64,000 nucleotides of DNA from Rhodopseudomonas pseudopalustris (GTDB lineage: Bacteria > Pseudomonadota > Alphaproteobacteria > Rhizobiales > Xanthobacteraceae). This document shows, piece by piece, positions 1-10,267 of the stretch (the stretch's first letter is position 1; every line of letters starts with the position of its first letter). Made by a program: the position numbers and the translations under genes. The notes beneath the pieces were generated by a model. It had not been told where the DNA came from, made no database searches, and saw only the letters and a list, made by a program, of their open reading frames with translations. The stretch covers positions 248,001 to 312,000 of the forward strand of contig NZ_FODT01000005.1 of NCBI RefSeq assembly GCF_900110435.1, written 5' to 3'.

Positions 1-1177
1 CCGCCTTGACCGGAGTGCCTTCCGGCACCGCGAGGTTGATGCCGTCATTGGACTTGCCGTTGGTCTTGGCGCCGTAGGCGGTGATGACGCGACCGCGGAC
101 CGGCCAGCGGAAGCTCGGCAGCGCGCCGGTCGCTTCAGCCGACTTCACCGGCGACGCCTCGGCGGGTTCGGCCGCAGCGGGTGTTTCGGTCGGCGCGACC
201 ATGCGCGCCTTCTGCACCGGATCGGCCGGCGCGGCGACCGCCATCCGCACCGGCGGCGCGGCGGAAACCGCCGGCTGCGCGGCGGGCTGAGCCGTCGCCG
301 GGGCAGCCAAGGGCGGCGCGGCCAGCGCGGCGGACTGGGCGCCCGGCACATTGATCTTCATGCCGGGCTGGAGCCTGGCGTTGGCGTCGATGCGATTGTA
401 GCGCGCCAACTCGGCCGCCGAGATGTTGTTGCGGCGGGCGATGTTCATCAGCGTGTCGCCGCTGTTGACATAGTGCACCCGCGGCGGGGCTGCGGCAGCC
501 ACCGGCATCGGAGCGGGCGCAGCCGCGAGCGGACGCGCCACCGGCGGCGCTGCGACCGGAGCCTGCAGGCTGGCGGTCCGCTGCGGAATCACCAGCGACT
601 GACCCGGCTGGAGGCGGCGCGGCCCCTTGTAGCCGTTGGCTTGCAGAATGTCGGCGGTGGCGACGTTGTAGCGCCGCGCCAGGCCTTCCAGCGTATCGCT
701 GGTGCCGACGATGATGGTGGTGCCGGTGGCCGGAACAGCGGCCGGCGCGGGCGCCGGGCGAGCTGCCGCGACCGAGCGCGGTGCCACCGTGCCGGTCGTC
801 TCGATCGGCGCGCGTTGCGGCGGTTCATAGGACGCGACGCCGCGTCCGCCGCTGGACACGCCGCTACCCCCACCCGCAACCGGATAGGACGGCGGAGCCG
901 CGATCGGCGGCAACGCCTGCGACTGGTATTGCGGCTGGGCGGGCTGATATTGCGGCTGCGCAGACTGATATTGCGGGCGCGCATATTGCGGGAGTTCGCG
1001 GCGCTCGCCGTAACGCGGCTGCTGCACCGACCCGGTGGTTTCGACCGGCCCGAACGGGGCCTGCTGAAAACGGGTCTGCATGTCCGCGCTGCACGCGCTG
1101 AATCCGACCGATATCAACGTCAGCACCGCCATCTGCGGCGCTCGACGCGAGCAAAGCAACTCGACTACGCGGGACAT
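1..1177 (-). CDS. nlpD: NlpD-like LysM/LytM lipoprotein (3' end cut by window edge)
   Basis: Envelope lipoprotein expected to control septal peptidoglycan hydrolysis. The ATG at 1177 is followed by a hydrophobic stretch ending FSAC, a plausible lipobox with the lipidated Cys near residue 33. A Gln/Pro/Tyr-rich linker follows, then two LysM modules (about 715-590 and 475-355) separated by Ala/Pro-rich linkers, then the start of an M23/LytM domain (FRWPVRGRVI near 110). Where active M23 peptidases carry HxGxD, this protein reads NDGIN, so both zinc ligands are missing. That fits the non-enzymatic amidase activators such as NlpD. It lies 99 bp downstream of pcm, matching the surE-pcm-nlpD order of other proteobacteria. 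The C terminus lies outside the window. Confidence 0.85.
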   Translation of the reverse strand, partial: MSRVVELLCSRRAPQMAVLTLISVGFSACSADMQTRFQQAPFGPVETTGSVQQPRYGERRELPQYARPQYQSAQPQYQPAQPQYQSQALPPIAAPPSYPVAGGGSGVSSGGRGVASYEPPQRAPIETTGTVAPRSVAAARPAPAPAAVPATGTTIIVGTSDTLEGLARRYNVATADILQANGYKGPRRLQPGQSLVIPQRTASLQAPVAAPPVARPLAAAPAPMPVAAAAPPRVHYVNSGDTLMNIARRNNISAAELARYNRIDANARLQPGMKINVPGAQSAALAAPPLAAPATAQPAAQPAVSAAPPVRMAVAAPADPVQKARMVAPTETPAAAEPAEASPVKSAEATGALPSFRWPVRGRVITAYGAKTNGKSNDGINLAVPEGTPVKA

Positions 1178-1276
1178 GGTTACTCACTCATACGCAACAC
1201 AAGGTAAATTGAGTAAACACGTTCCCAGTAAACAAGCGTTTAACCTTGCGGCACGAGGGGTATTGACGTGCGGCCG

Positions 1277-1930
1277 TCAGAGCTCGCGCGCGATCCCGGT
1301 CAGCGCCGGCACGAAGCGGACGTCGACCAGCGCCTTGCGGATAAAACCGTCGTCCTTGCGCTCGACCCGGATCAGCGTCTGCCTCCCATTCGCCGGTCCG
1401 ATCGGCGCGATCAGGATGCCGCCGGGGTCGAGCAGATCGAGCAGCGGCTGCGACAGTTCTGTCATCGCCGCCGTGACGATGATGCGGTCGAACGTCCCTG
1501 CCCCCTCCGGAATCGCGAAGCCGTCGCCGAGCAGCACCTCGACATTGGCGTAGTTCAATTCCTTCAGACGGGCGCGGGCGCGATCGGCGAGCGTCTTGAA
1601 GCGCTCGACGCTGACGACATCGCGCACCAGACGCGACAGCACCGCGGCGTGGTAGCCGGATCCGGTGCCGATCTCGAGCAGGCGATGACCGGCCTCGAGG
1701 CGGAGCTGCTCGGTCATGTAGGCGACGACGAAAGGCTGGCTGATGGTCTGGCCGCAGGCGATCGGGAGCGCGGTGTCGCGCCACGCGCCGTCGCGGTGGA
1801 CCGGATCGACGAAGCGGTCGCGCGGCACCGCCTCCATGGCCTGCAGCACGGCGCGATCGCTGATGCCGCGACGCCGCAAGCTCAACTGGAACATCATTTT
1901 TTCAGGGGGCGGCGCCACGGAACTAACCAT
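1277..1930 (-). CDS. pcm: Protein-L-isoaspartate O-methyltransferase
   Basis: SAM-dependent repair enzyme that methylates isoaspartyl residues in aged proteins. The 217-residue product has the PIMT signature: a region around [17 protein letters not shown], then SAM-binding motif [15 protein letters not shown]. The frame stays open 32 codons further upstream. I chose the ATG at 1930 because an AAAGGA ribosome site lies 4 nt before it and the resulting length fits the family. It follows surE in direction, but a receiver-domain gene on the opposite strand separates the two, so it probably has its own promoter in the 213 bp between 1930 and 2144. Confidence 0.93.
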   Translation of the reverse strand: MVSSVAPPPEKMMFQLSLRRRGISDRAVLQAMEAVPRDRFVDPVHRDGAWRDTALPIACGQTISQPFVVAYMTEQLRLEAGHRLLEIGTGSGYHAAVLSRLVRDVVSVERFKTLADRARARLKELNYANVEVLLGDGFAIPEGAGTFDRIIVTAAMTELSQPLLDLLDPGGILIAPIGPANGRQTLIRVERKDDGFIRKALVDVRFVPALTGIAREL

Positions 1931-2143
1931 CGTCCTTTCGCTCGAGCCGGTGTGGCGCGGCGCGAGTTCCATCGCCGACTCGCCCGATAAGATCAAATTG
2001 TTGGATTGCCGCCGGATTTCTGGCAAGCCTGTGATTCACTGCATTGTGACGGTCGCAGGTTGCAATTGCTTTGCACCGTCATTTTTGCGAGCTTAATGCC
2101 GAAAAGGCGACCCATCGTCCGGGTCGGCGCCAAGGGGGCAGCT

Positions 2144-2515
2144 ATGACGATCAACAAGACGACCGGCTCCGTCTTCCTGGTGGAGGACGAGACCATGATC
2201 CGAATGATGGTCGTCGACATGCTGGAAGAGCTCGGTTTCAGCGTGGCGGCCGAGACCGGCGAGATCAACGAAGCCCTCATGCTGGCCGGCACGACCGAGT
2301 TCGACGTCGCGATCCTCGACGTCAACGTCAACGGCAAGGTGATTTCGCCGGTCGCCGATGTGCTCAAGGCGCGCAATCGCCCGTTCATTTTCGCCACCGG
2401 CTACGGCACCCAGGGCGTGCCGGAAGGATATCGCGACCGCCCGGCCTTGCAGAAGCCGTTCCAGATCGAGTCGCTGAAACAGGCCCTCGCCACCACGCTG
2501 CGCGGCGCGGCCTAG
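2144..2515 (+). CDS. Stand-alone response regulator receiver domain
   Basis: A 123-residue CheY-like single-domain protein with no output domain. All the canonical phosphorylation residues are visible: the acidic pocket E14-D15-E16, phospho-acceptor D59 in ILDV, T85 in ATGYG and K104 in QKPF. Start ATG at 2144 follows an AGGGGGCAGCT ribosome site. No histidine kinase lies nearby, so its partner is encoded elsewhere. It runs opposite to pcm and surE and sits between them; it is convergent with surE, and palindromic repeats fill the 140 bp between the two stop codons. Such orphan receivers are usually phospho-relay shuttles or allosteric regulators; which one cannot be told here. Confidence 0.9.
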   Translation: MTINKTTGSVFLVEDETMIRMMVVDMLEELGFSVAAETGEINEALMLAGTTEFDVAILDVNVNGKVISPVADVLKARNRPFIFATGYGTQGVPEGYRDRPALQKPFQIESLKQALATTLRGAA

Positions 2516-2540
2516 TTCAGACGCTCAACGCATTCGACAT

Positions 2541-2582
2541 CATCCTGAGGCGCCGCCGCTGTTGCGGCGGCCTCGAAGGATG
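2541..2582. repeat. Palindromic dispersed repeat (CATCCT...AGGATG), unit 1
   Basis: CATCCTGAGG at the left is mirrored by CCTCGAAGGATG at the right, with an inner CCGCCGC/GCGGCGG stem. The same end motif is found inside pdhC at 31815-31857, so this is a dispersed family. It lies between two converging stop codons and may also act as a two-way terminator. Confidence 0.75.
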
Positions 2583-2609
2583 GGCCGCCGCTCCGCATGT
2601 GTCGCCGTC

Positions 2610-2645
2610 TCCTTCGAGGCTCGCTGCGCTCGCACCTCAAGGACG
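2610..2645. repeat. Palindromic dispersed repeat, unit 2
   Basis: A second hairpin unit of the same style: TCCTTCGAGG at the left and CCTCAAGGACGA at the right around a CGCTGCGCTCG core. It follows unit 1 after 27 bp and ends 11 bp before the surE stop codon, so the receiver/surE junction holds a pair of tandem palindromes. Confidence 0.65.
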
Positions 2646-2655
2646 ACCGCAAGAA

Positions 2656-3423
2656 CTATCCCAGCGTCTTCGCCAGCGTCGCCGAAAACGCTTCGTCGGT
2701 GCGGTCGAGCCGCAGCGGCGTGACCGAGACGTACTTCGCGGCGAGCGCGGCGAGATCGGTGCCTTCCGCCGGCATGTCGACGACGGCGATGCGTTCGAAG
2801 CCGATCCAGAAATACGGATTGCCGCGGCCGTCGTGGCGTTCGTCGATTCGCAGAAATCCCTGATTGCGCTTGCCCTGCCGCGTCACCATCACGCCCGCGA
2901 CCTCGTCCGGCGCGCAGGCCGGGAAGTTGATGTTGATCACGGTATTCTTCGGCACGCCGGCTTTGATCGCCTTGCGCAGGATTTCCGGGCCATGCGCCTT
3001 CGCCGTGTCCCACAGCGGCGCGTTGCGGGTCTCCAGCGTGAATTCCTGCGACAGTGCGAATGACGGCAGGCCCAGAATGGTGCCTTCCAGCGCGCCGGCG
3101 ATGGTGCCGGAATAGACCACGTCTTCGGCGACGTTGCGGCCACGGTTGACACCGGACAGCACCAGGTCCGGCGCCTTGTCGGCGAGAATGTGCCGCGCGC
3201 CCATGATCACGCAATCGGTCGGCGTGCCGCGCACCGCGAAGTGCCGCGGGCCGACTTCGCGCAGCCGCAGCGGATCGTTCAGCGACAGCGAGTGCGACAC
3301 GCCCGACTGGTCGAGCTCCGGCGCCACCACCCAGACGTCGTCGGACAGCGCCCGCGCGATCTCCTCGACCACCTTCAGCCCCGGCGCGTGGATGCCATCG
3401 TCATTGGTGCACAGAATCCGCAT
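2656..3423 (-). CDS. surE: 5'/3'-nucleotidase SurE
   Basis: Metal-dependent nucleoside monophosphate phosphatase of 255 residues. The start at 3423 gives the family's N terminus [16 protein letters not shown], where D8 and D9 bind the divalent metal. Downstream are the conserved GTPTDCV and [18 protein letters not shown] segments. The frame is open 34 codons upstream of this ATG, but that extension is not part of the family. surE, pcm and nlpD occur together in many proteobacteria, which is the arrangement here apart from the inserted receiver gene. The 220 bp upstream is shared with the divergent small secreted-protein gene at 3644. Confidence 0.95.
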   Translation of the reverse strand: MRILCTNDDGIHAPGLKVVEEIARALSDDVWVVAPELDQSGVSHSLSLNDPLRLREVGPRHFAVRGTPTDCVIMGARHILADKAPDLVLSGVNRGRNVAEDVVYSGTIAGALEGTILGLPSFALSQEFTLETRNAPLWDTAKAHGPEILRKAIKAGVPKNTVININFPACAPDEVAGVMVTRQGKRNQGFLRIDERHDGRGNPYFWIGFERIAVVDMPAEGTDLAALAAKYVSVTPLRLDRTDEAFSATLAKTLG

Positions 3424-3643
3424 GTCGCTCGGCGCCTTTCCGGTCGTTGATCTGGGCGCCGTCTTATCCGCACCGGGTGCCAGAGGCAAATACCGGCCGG
3501 AATGCCGATGCCGACTGGTCCGCATTGCCGGACAATCGTCGCTCGCCGGTCCGCGTGACCGGTATCACAGTCCCCGGACCGCGCGCGTGGGAGGCTCTGC
3601 CATCAACAGCCGCAACCAGCGGCCAGGCAAAGGGACCGCGACC

Positions 3644-3922
3644 ATGACCGCCACCCGCACCAGCATGATTCGCCGTATCGCATTGTCGCTGATCGTCGTT
3701 GCGATGCTGCCGGTGACCTCGACCGCGAGCTTCGCCTACAGCTCGGAAGCCGCCCAGATGTGCACCGACGACGCTTTCAAACTGTGCGCCTCGGAAATCC
3801 CGAGCATCCCGAAGATCACCGCCTGCATGCGCAGCAATCGGACAAAGCTCTCGACCGGCTGCCGCGCCGTCATGGACCGCGACCTCGCCGCCGAGAAGGC
3901 GCACAAGGTGGCGGCGCAGTAG
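3644..3922 (+). CDS. Small secreted cysteine-rich protein
   Basis: A 92-residue protein with a Sec-type signal peptide (Arg-Arg at 10-11, hydrophobic core, likely cleavage after SFA near residue 31) and a short mature part with four Cys: MCTDDAFKLC, ITACM and STGC. The CxxxAFxLC ... CMxxNRxxLSxGC spacing resembles the small Cys-rich repeat proteins common in rhizobia, whose function is unknown. The two Cys pairs probably form disulfides in the periplasm. Start ATG at 3644 has an AAAGGGA ribosome site 8 nt upstream. It is divergent from surE and convergent with the CAP gene. Confidence 0.82.
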   Translation: MTATRTSMIRRIALSLIVVAMLPVTSTASFAYSSEAAQMCTDDAFKLCASEIPSIPKITACMRSNRTKLSTGCRAVMDRDLAAEKAHKVAAQ

Positions 3923-3983
3923 TTCGATGTCGCTGCGCCGCGAGAACGGCGCAGCGCTCAGCGCTGCAATCGGGGTGCCGCGC

Positions 3984-6031
<2,048 letters not shown>

Positions 6032-6114
6032 TCAAGTCCTGAAGGCGCGTCGGCCAGAGCGGCTCAAGTACCCCGAATAAGCGGGATTTGAAAGGCGTCA
6101 GCCGCACCTTCTCC

Positions 6115-6215
6115 CGTCATCGCACGCGAAGGCGGGCGACCCCGTATCCCAGAGCGCCCGACTTCAGCCGCACCGCTCCGCGGTAATGGATGCTCCGCAT
6201 CCGCGGAGCATGACG
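6115..6215. repeat. Dispersed repeat with CGTCAT/ATGACG ends and strong hairpin
   Basis: A roughly 100-bp element bounded by CGTCAT and ATGACG, containing GCGGGCGACCCCGTATCC and ending in a perfect 9-bp stem (ATGCTCCGC at 6190-6198, GCGGAGCAT at 6203-6211, 4-nt loop). It resembles a repeat common in Bradyrhizobium-type genomes. It lies 15 bp downstream of the tatC stop codon and could end tatABC transcription. Confidence 0.7.
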
Positions 6216-6230
6216 ACCGAAGATCGAGCC

Positions 6231-7034
6231 TTACTCGGCCGGCTTGGAGTCGCTCGCTTCGGCCGTCGCCGCTTTCGCCTTCAGGTTCTTCTCGACGATC
6301 GCGACGGCGTAGATCGAGCCCTCGTAGAGAATCATCAGCGGCAGCGCCAGCGACATCTGGCTGATGACGTCGGGCGGCGTCAGCACGGCGGCGATGACGA
6401 AAGCGCCGACGATGAAATAGCGCCGCTTCTCGCGGAGCTGCTTCGAGGTCAGCACGCCGATGCGGCCGAGCAGCGTCAGGATCACCGGTAGCTGGAACGC
6501 GAGGCCGAAGGCGAAGATCAGCGACATCATCAGCGACAGATATTCGCCGACCTTGGGCAGCAGCTGGATCTGCGCGGTCTCGTCGCCGCCCATCTGCTGC
6601 ATGCCGAGCGAGAACCGCACCAGCATCGGCAGCACGATGAAATACACCAGCAGCGAGCCGAGCACGAAGAACACCGGCGTCGCCACCAGATAAGGCAGGA
6701 AGGCGTTCTTCTCGTGCTTGTAGAGGCCCGGCGCGACGAATTTGTAGATCTGGGTCGCGATGATCGGGAACGAGATGAAGCCGGCGCCGAACATCGCCAG
6801 CTTGAGCTGGGTGAGGAAGTACTCCAGCAGCGCGGTGTAGATGAATTTCGAATTCTCCGCCCCGGCGACCCAGACGAACGGCCACACCAGCACGTTGTAG
6901 ATCTGCTTGGCGAAGAAGAAGCAGAAGATGAAGGCCACGCCGAAGCCGAGCAGCGCCTTGATCAGCCGCGAGCGCAGCTCGATCAGATGATCCATCAACG
7001 GCGCCTTGGAGGCCTCGATATCCTCGGCGCTCAT
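6231..7034 (-). CDS. tatC: Twin-arginine translocase subunit TatC
   Basis: Multi-spanning inner-membrane receptor of the Tat pathway, which binds twin-arginine signal peptides with TatB. The 267-residue protein starts [20 protein letters not shown], containing the conserved MDHLxELRxRL cytoplasmic N terminus, and has about six membrane segments with the typical FxPGLYxHEK loop and a TPPDVISQ segment. The ATG at 7034 overlaps the tatB stop codon (ATGA), so TatB and TatC are made in a coupled way. The tail is Ala/Lys/Glu-rich and cytoplasmic. Confidence 0.97.
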   Translation of the reverse strand: MSAEDIEASKAPLMDHLIELRSRLIKALLGFGVAFIFCFFFAKQIYNVLVWPFVWVAGAENSKFIYTALLEYFLTQLKLAMFGAGFISFPIIATQIYKFVAPGLYKHEKNAFLPYLVATPVFFVLGSLLVYFIVLPMLVRFSLGMQQMGGDETAQIQLLPKVGEYLSLMMSLIFAFGLAFQLPVILTLLGRIGVLTSKQLREKRRYFIVGAFVIAAVLTPPDVISQMSLALPLMILYEGSIYAVAIVEKNLKAKAATAEASDSKPAE

Positions 7035-7591
7035 GAAGCTTTGGCGTCCTTGGCGGGGTCGGGATGAGTGGGTGCAGGATGGGCGAGATCGGGCGGCGCC
7101 AGATCGGGCGTGGCGAGCGCGTGGGTTTCAGCCGGCACCGGGAGCGTGCTGTGCCCGGCCGTCGAAGCGGCCTGCGCTTCGCTGACGATCGCGAGCGGCG
7201 CGCCCGCGGTCGCCTGATGAGTCTCGGCTTCGATGAAAGTCTCGGGCGTCGGCGGCTCCGGCGTGGTCGGCATCACCGGCGGCGTGTCGATCGTGTCCTT
7301 CTTGTCGATCGCCATCGCACTGGCGACGTCGTCGCTGAGCTTGGTCAGCATGTTGTTGGTGGACAGGCCGGTGGTGGCTTCCTTGACCTCGTCGAAGGAT
7401 TTCTTGAGGTCGGCCATTTCGGCTTCGCGCATCGCTTCCTGAAACTGGCCCTGGAATTCGGAGGCGAGCTTGCGGGCCTTGCCCATCCATTGCCCGATCG
7501 TGCGCAGCACGCCGGGCAACTCCTTCGGGCCGATCGCGATCAGTGCGACGACGCCGATCACCACCAGTTCACTCCACCCGATGTCGAACAT
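7031..7591 (-). CDS. tatB: Sec-independent translocase subunit TatB
   Basis: A 186-residue Tat component: short N-terminal membrane helix ([20 protein letters not shown]), the [10 protein letters not shown] hinge, an amphipathic helix, and a long Pro/Thr/Ala-rich tail that ends with Pro-Asp-Leu-Ala-type repeats. I chose the ATG at 7591 because TatB proteins begin MFDIG; the frame is open 14 codons further. It overlaps tatC by 4 nt. Unlike tatB-tatC, the distance to tatA upstream is large (261 bp) and contains a short tandem repeat array. Confidence 0.96.
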   Translation of the reverse strand: MFDIGWSELVVIGVVALIAIGPKELPGVLRTIGQWMGKARKLASEFQGQFQEAMREAEMADLKKSFDEVKEATTGLSTNNMLTKLSDDVASAMAIDKKDTIDTPPVMPTTPEPPTPETFIEAETHQATAGAPLAIVSEAQAASTAGHSTLPVPAETHALATPDLAPPDLAHPAPTHPDPAKDAKAS

Positions 7592-7680
7592 GACAAATGC
7601 CGAACATGCCAAACTGCGCTTGCGGGCCGACATCGGCAGCCGCCTCAGCGATCACTCCTGCCCGAGGCGGCCTTCAACCA

Positions 7681-7775
7681 CAAGAGCCGTCGACAACAAG
7701 AGCCGTCAACGACAAGTAACCTCGACGACAAGTGCCCTCAACGACAAGTGCCTCGACGACAAGTGTCGTCTGCCA
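7681..7775. repeat. 16-bp tandem repeats between tatA and tatB
   Basis: About six degenerate head-to-tail copies with consensus CAAGTGCCCTCAACGA: starts at 7681, 7697, 7713, 7729, 7745 (one base shorter) and 7760. The first two copies read CAAGAGCCGTC. No reading frame uses it and there are no spacers, so it is not CRISPR. It lies in the tatA-tatB spacer. Confidence 0.8.
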
Positions 7776-7852
7776 CAAGCGCCTTTGCTTCGCCACACCG
7801 CCGTCGCGCCACTTCAGGGTGGCCCGGCGCCGCCCGGCGAGCGACGCCCGCG

Positions 7853-8092
7853 TCAGACCGCTTTGCTGCCGACGTCGGTGCGGGTCGGCGCAGCGGCGGT
7901 CGGCGCGTTGTGGTCGATCGACTTCACCGGATCGGGCTTTTCGGCAGTCTTTTCATCGTCCTGCAAGCCTTTCTTGAAGGACTTGATGCCCTGCGCGACG
8001 TCGCCCATCAGGTCGGAGATCTTGCCGCGACCGAACAGCAGCAGGACGACCGCAATCACGACGATCCAGTGCCAGATACTGAGTGAACCCAT
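7853..8092 (-). CDS. tatA: Twin-arginine translocase subunit TatA
   Basis: A 79-residue pore-forming Tat subunit: N-terminal membrane helix after [12 protein letters not shown], the [23 protein letters not shown] hinge and amphipathic helix typical of TatA (FGxGK; FKKG), then a short polar tail. It follows scpB by 150 bp on the same strand, and tatB and tatC follow it, the standard gene order of Bradyrhizobiaceae (scpA-scpB-tatA-tatB-tatC). The long spacer before tatB may let TatA be made in excess over TatB and TatC, as the pathway requires; that is inference. Confidence 0.97.
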   Translation of the reverse strand: MGSLSIWHWIVVIAVVLLLFGRGKISDLMGDVAQGIKSFKKGLQDDEKTAEKPDPVKSIDHNAPTAAAPTRTDVGSKAV

Positions 8093-8242
8093 CCTGCAAT
8101 CTCCCGAAACTCGACCGGCGTGCCAGCCCTTGCCCTGTCGAAGAAACTAGGGGCAAAGGCCGCCAAAAACAAGGATTTAAGCCGCGACAACGTCGACGTG
8201 ATCACCATCGCGGCAGTGGTTCCGGATCGCAATCGACGGTAA

Positions 8243-9412
8243 TCAGCTCGGCTCGTGATCGCCGTTGCGCACGTCGTCTTCGTCGTCGCTCGCAACTGAG
8301 TCCGGCTCATCGGTATCAGGCTCCGCCGGCTCCTCGTCCACTTGCTCGGACTCCGCAACTTCGCCACCGGAGAGATCGTCATCGAGCGACTCGAACGCAG
8401 CCTCTTCCGGTTCGGCGGCTCCAGCAACCTCGTCCGATTCGGCGTCATCAGTCGCGGCGAGACCAATCCCGGCATCGGCCGACGCCTCATCGACCGTCTC
8501 AACCAAGCCGGCCTCGGCGTCGCGGACCTCATCGTCGACGATATCCCCGTCAACGGCCTCGGCGAATCCGGTTTCCGGCTCGGCGGTTTCCGGCTCGGCC
8601 GCTTCAGCGGTCCCGATCGACGCTGTCTCCACCTCCCCCTCGGCCTGCCCGGCCTCGGCGGTGGCGCCACCGGCAGCCGCCTCATCGGTCTCCGGGTCGG
8701 CGATCGGCGCGAGCGCCAGTTCGAGATCGCCGGATTCCAGCGGATCCTCGTCCTCACGCAACGTCGGATCGTCCGACGGCGTCGGCACGTTGAAGCCGGT
8801 CGGCAAGCGGGTATCGAGCAGGCCCGAACCCTTCAGTTCCTCGAGCCCCGGCAGATCGCCGAGCGCCTCGAGGCTGAATTGCGACAGGAACGCTTCGGTC
8901 GTGCCGAAAGTCAGCGGCCGGCCGGGCGTCTTGCGGCGGCCGCGCGGGCGAATCCAGCCGGTCTCCAGCAGCACGTCGAGCGTGCCCTTCGAGGTCACCA
9001 CGCCGCGAATGTCTTCGATCTCAGCGCGGGTGATCGGTTGATGGTAGGCGATGATCGCCAGCATTTCGATCGCGGCGCGCGACAGCTTGCGGGTTTCGGT
9101 GGTCTCACGCGTCATCAGCCAGGCGAGATCGCCTGCGGTGCGGAAGGTCCATTTATTGGCGATGCGCACCAGATTGACGCCGCGATGCGCGTAGTCCGCC
9201 TGCAGTTGCGCAAGCGCCGCCTTGATGTCGACGCCGTCCGGCATCCGCTTGGCGAGGGCGGACTGATCGAGCGGCTCGGTCGAGGCAAACAGCAGGGCTT
9301 CGAGAAGGCGCAGTTCCTCGGGCCGGGTTTGCGGCTGCTGTTCGGTGCCGGCCTCGAATTGTTCGACCTTGGGTTCGAACTCCACGATGCGCTTCTCCGC
9401 CAGACTTGCCAT
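8243..9412 (-). CDS. scpB: Chromosome segregation/condensation protein ScpB with long acidic tail
   Basis: Kite-type subunit of the SMC-ScpAB condensin: winged-helix domains occupy residues 30-205 (LRLLEALLFASTEPL, AIEMLAIIAYHQPITRAEIE, RGRRKTPGRPLTFGTTEAFL). After residue 209 comes an extra tail of about 180 residues, built almost only from Asp, Glu, Ala, Gly, Ser and Val and probably disordered. ScpB proteins elsewhere are usually 180-250 residues; this one is 389. I chose ATG 9412, preceded by AAGGAG at 8 nt, over a GTG at 9433. The scpA stop is 24 bp upstream. Confidence 0.93.
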   Translation of the reverse strand: MASLAEKRIVEFEPKVEQFEAGTEQQPQTRPEELRLLEALLFASTEPLDQSALAKRMPDGVDIKAALAQLQADYAHRGVNLVRIANKWTFRTAGDLAWLMTRETTETRKLSRAAIEMLAIIAYHQPITRAEIEDIRGVVTSKGTLDVLLETGWIRPRGRRKTPGRPLTFGTTEAFLSQFSLEALGDLPGLEELKGSGLLDTRLPTGFNVPTPSDDPTLREDEDPLESGDLELALAPIADPETDEAAAGGATAEAGQAEGEVETASIGTAEAAEPETAEPETGFAEAVDGDIVDDEVRDAEAGLVETVDEASADAGIGLAATDDAESDEVAGAAEPEEAAFESLDDDLSGGEVAESEQVDEEPAEPDTDEPDSVASDDEDDVRNGDHEPS

Positions 9413-9436
9413 GGCTCGCTCTCCTTCTTCCACTCA

Positions 9437-10267
9437 CTACCCTGCCGGAACTTCCGGCACGGCTGCCGCTTCCATCGCTGGAGACGGCGGACGCTTACGA
9501 AAATACAAAGGCGCCAGAGGCCCGGCCTGATGCAGCTCGACCTCGCCCTCGCGCACGAGTTCGAGCGCCGCGGCGAAACTCGACGCCAGCACCGTCGCCT
9601 TCTGCGTCGGATCGGCCAGGTAGCGGAGCAGATATTCGTCGAGCCGGCTCCAGTCTTCGGCAAGGCCGACCAGACGCTCCAGCGACGCGCGCGCCTCGCT
9701 CAACGACCACACCGTGCGCCGCGCCAAATGCACGCTCGCGAGCACGCGCGACTGGCGCTGCGTCGCATAGGCGCTGAGCAGGTCGTACAGCGTCGCCGTG
9801 AATCTCGGATGCCGGACCTCGTCGATCGCTTCCGCCATGCCGCGCGGAAAGATATCGCGCTGCAATTGCGGCCGCGTCATCAGCCGGTCCGCCGCTTCGC
9901 GGATCGCTTCAAGCCGGCGCAGCCGGTTGGCGAGCGCGGTCGCCATCTCCTCGGCGCTCGGGCCTTCCGCCGCCGGCGGCTCCGGCAACAGCAGGCGCGA
10001 TTTCAGGAACGCCAGCCACGCCGCCATCACCAGATAGTCGGCGGCCAGTTCGAGGCGGATTTTGCGCGCTTCCTCGATGAACTGCAGATACTGGTCGGCG
10101 AGCGCCAGGATCGAAATCTTGTGCAGGTCGACCTTTTGCTGTCGGGCGAGCGTCAGCAGCAGATCGAGCGGACCTTCATAGCCCTCGACATCGATGACGA
10201 GCGCATCTTCCTGTTCGACCTGCTCAGCGGGCCGCCCGGTTTCAAACGACAGAATTTCAGCGGTCAT
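9437..10267 (-). CDS. scpA: Segregation and condensation protein A
   Basis: Kleisin subunit that bridges the SMC heads and ScpB in chromosome condensation. The 276-residue product has the N-terminal kleisin motif FEGPLDLLLxL-like YEGPLDLLLTLARQQKVDL, then LADQYLQFI and the AADYLVMAAWLAFLKSRLLLP region, and a winged-helix C terminus. The ATG at 10267 overlaps the nagZ stop codon in ATGA, so it is coupled to nagZ. An open extension of 65 codons upstream lies entirely within nagZ and is not used. scpB follows immediately. Confidence 0.95.
   Translation of the reverse strand: MTAEILSFETGRPAEQVEQEDALVIDVEGYEGPLDLLLTLARQQKVDLHKISILALADQYLQFIEEARKIRLELAADYLVMAAWLAFLKSRLLLPEPPAAEGPSAEEMATALANRLRRLEAIREAADRLMTRPQLQRDIFPRGMAEAIDEVRHPRFTATLYDLLSAYATQRQSRVLASVHLARRTVWSLSEARASLERLVGLAEDWSRLDEYLLRYLADPTQKATVLASSFAAALELVREGEVELHQAGPLAPLYFRKRPPSPAMEAAAVPEVPAG

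Noticed and set aside
7681..7775. Repeat array as a possible CRISPR
   Set aside because: Units are head-to-tail with no spacers and no cas genes are present.
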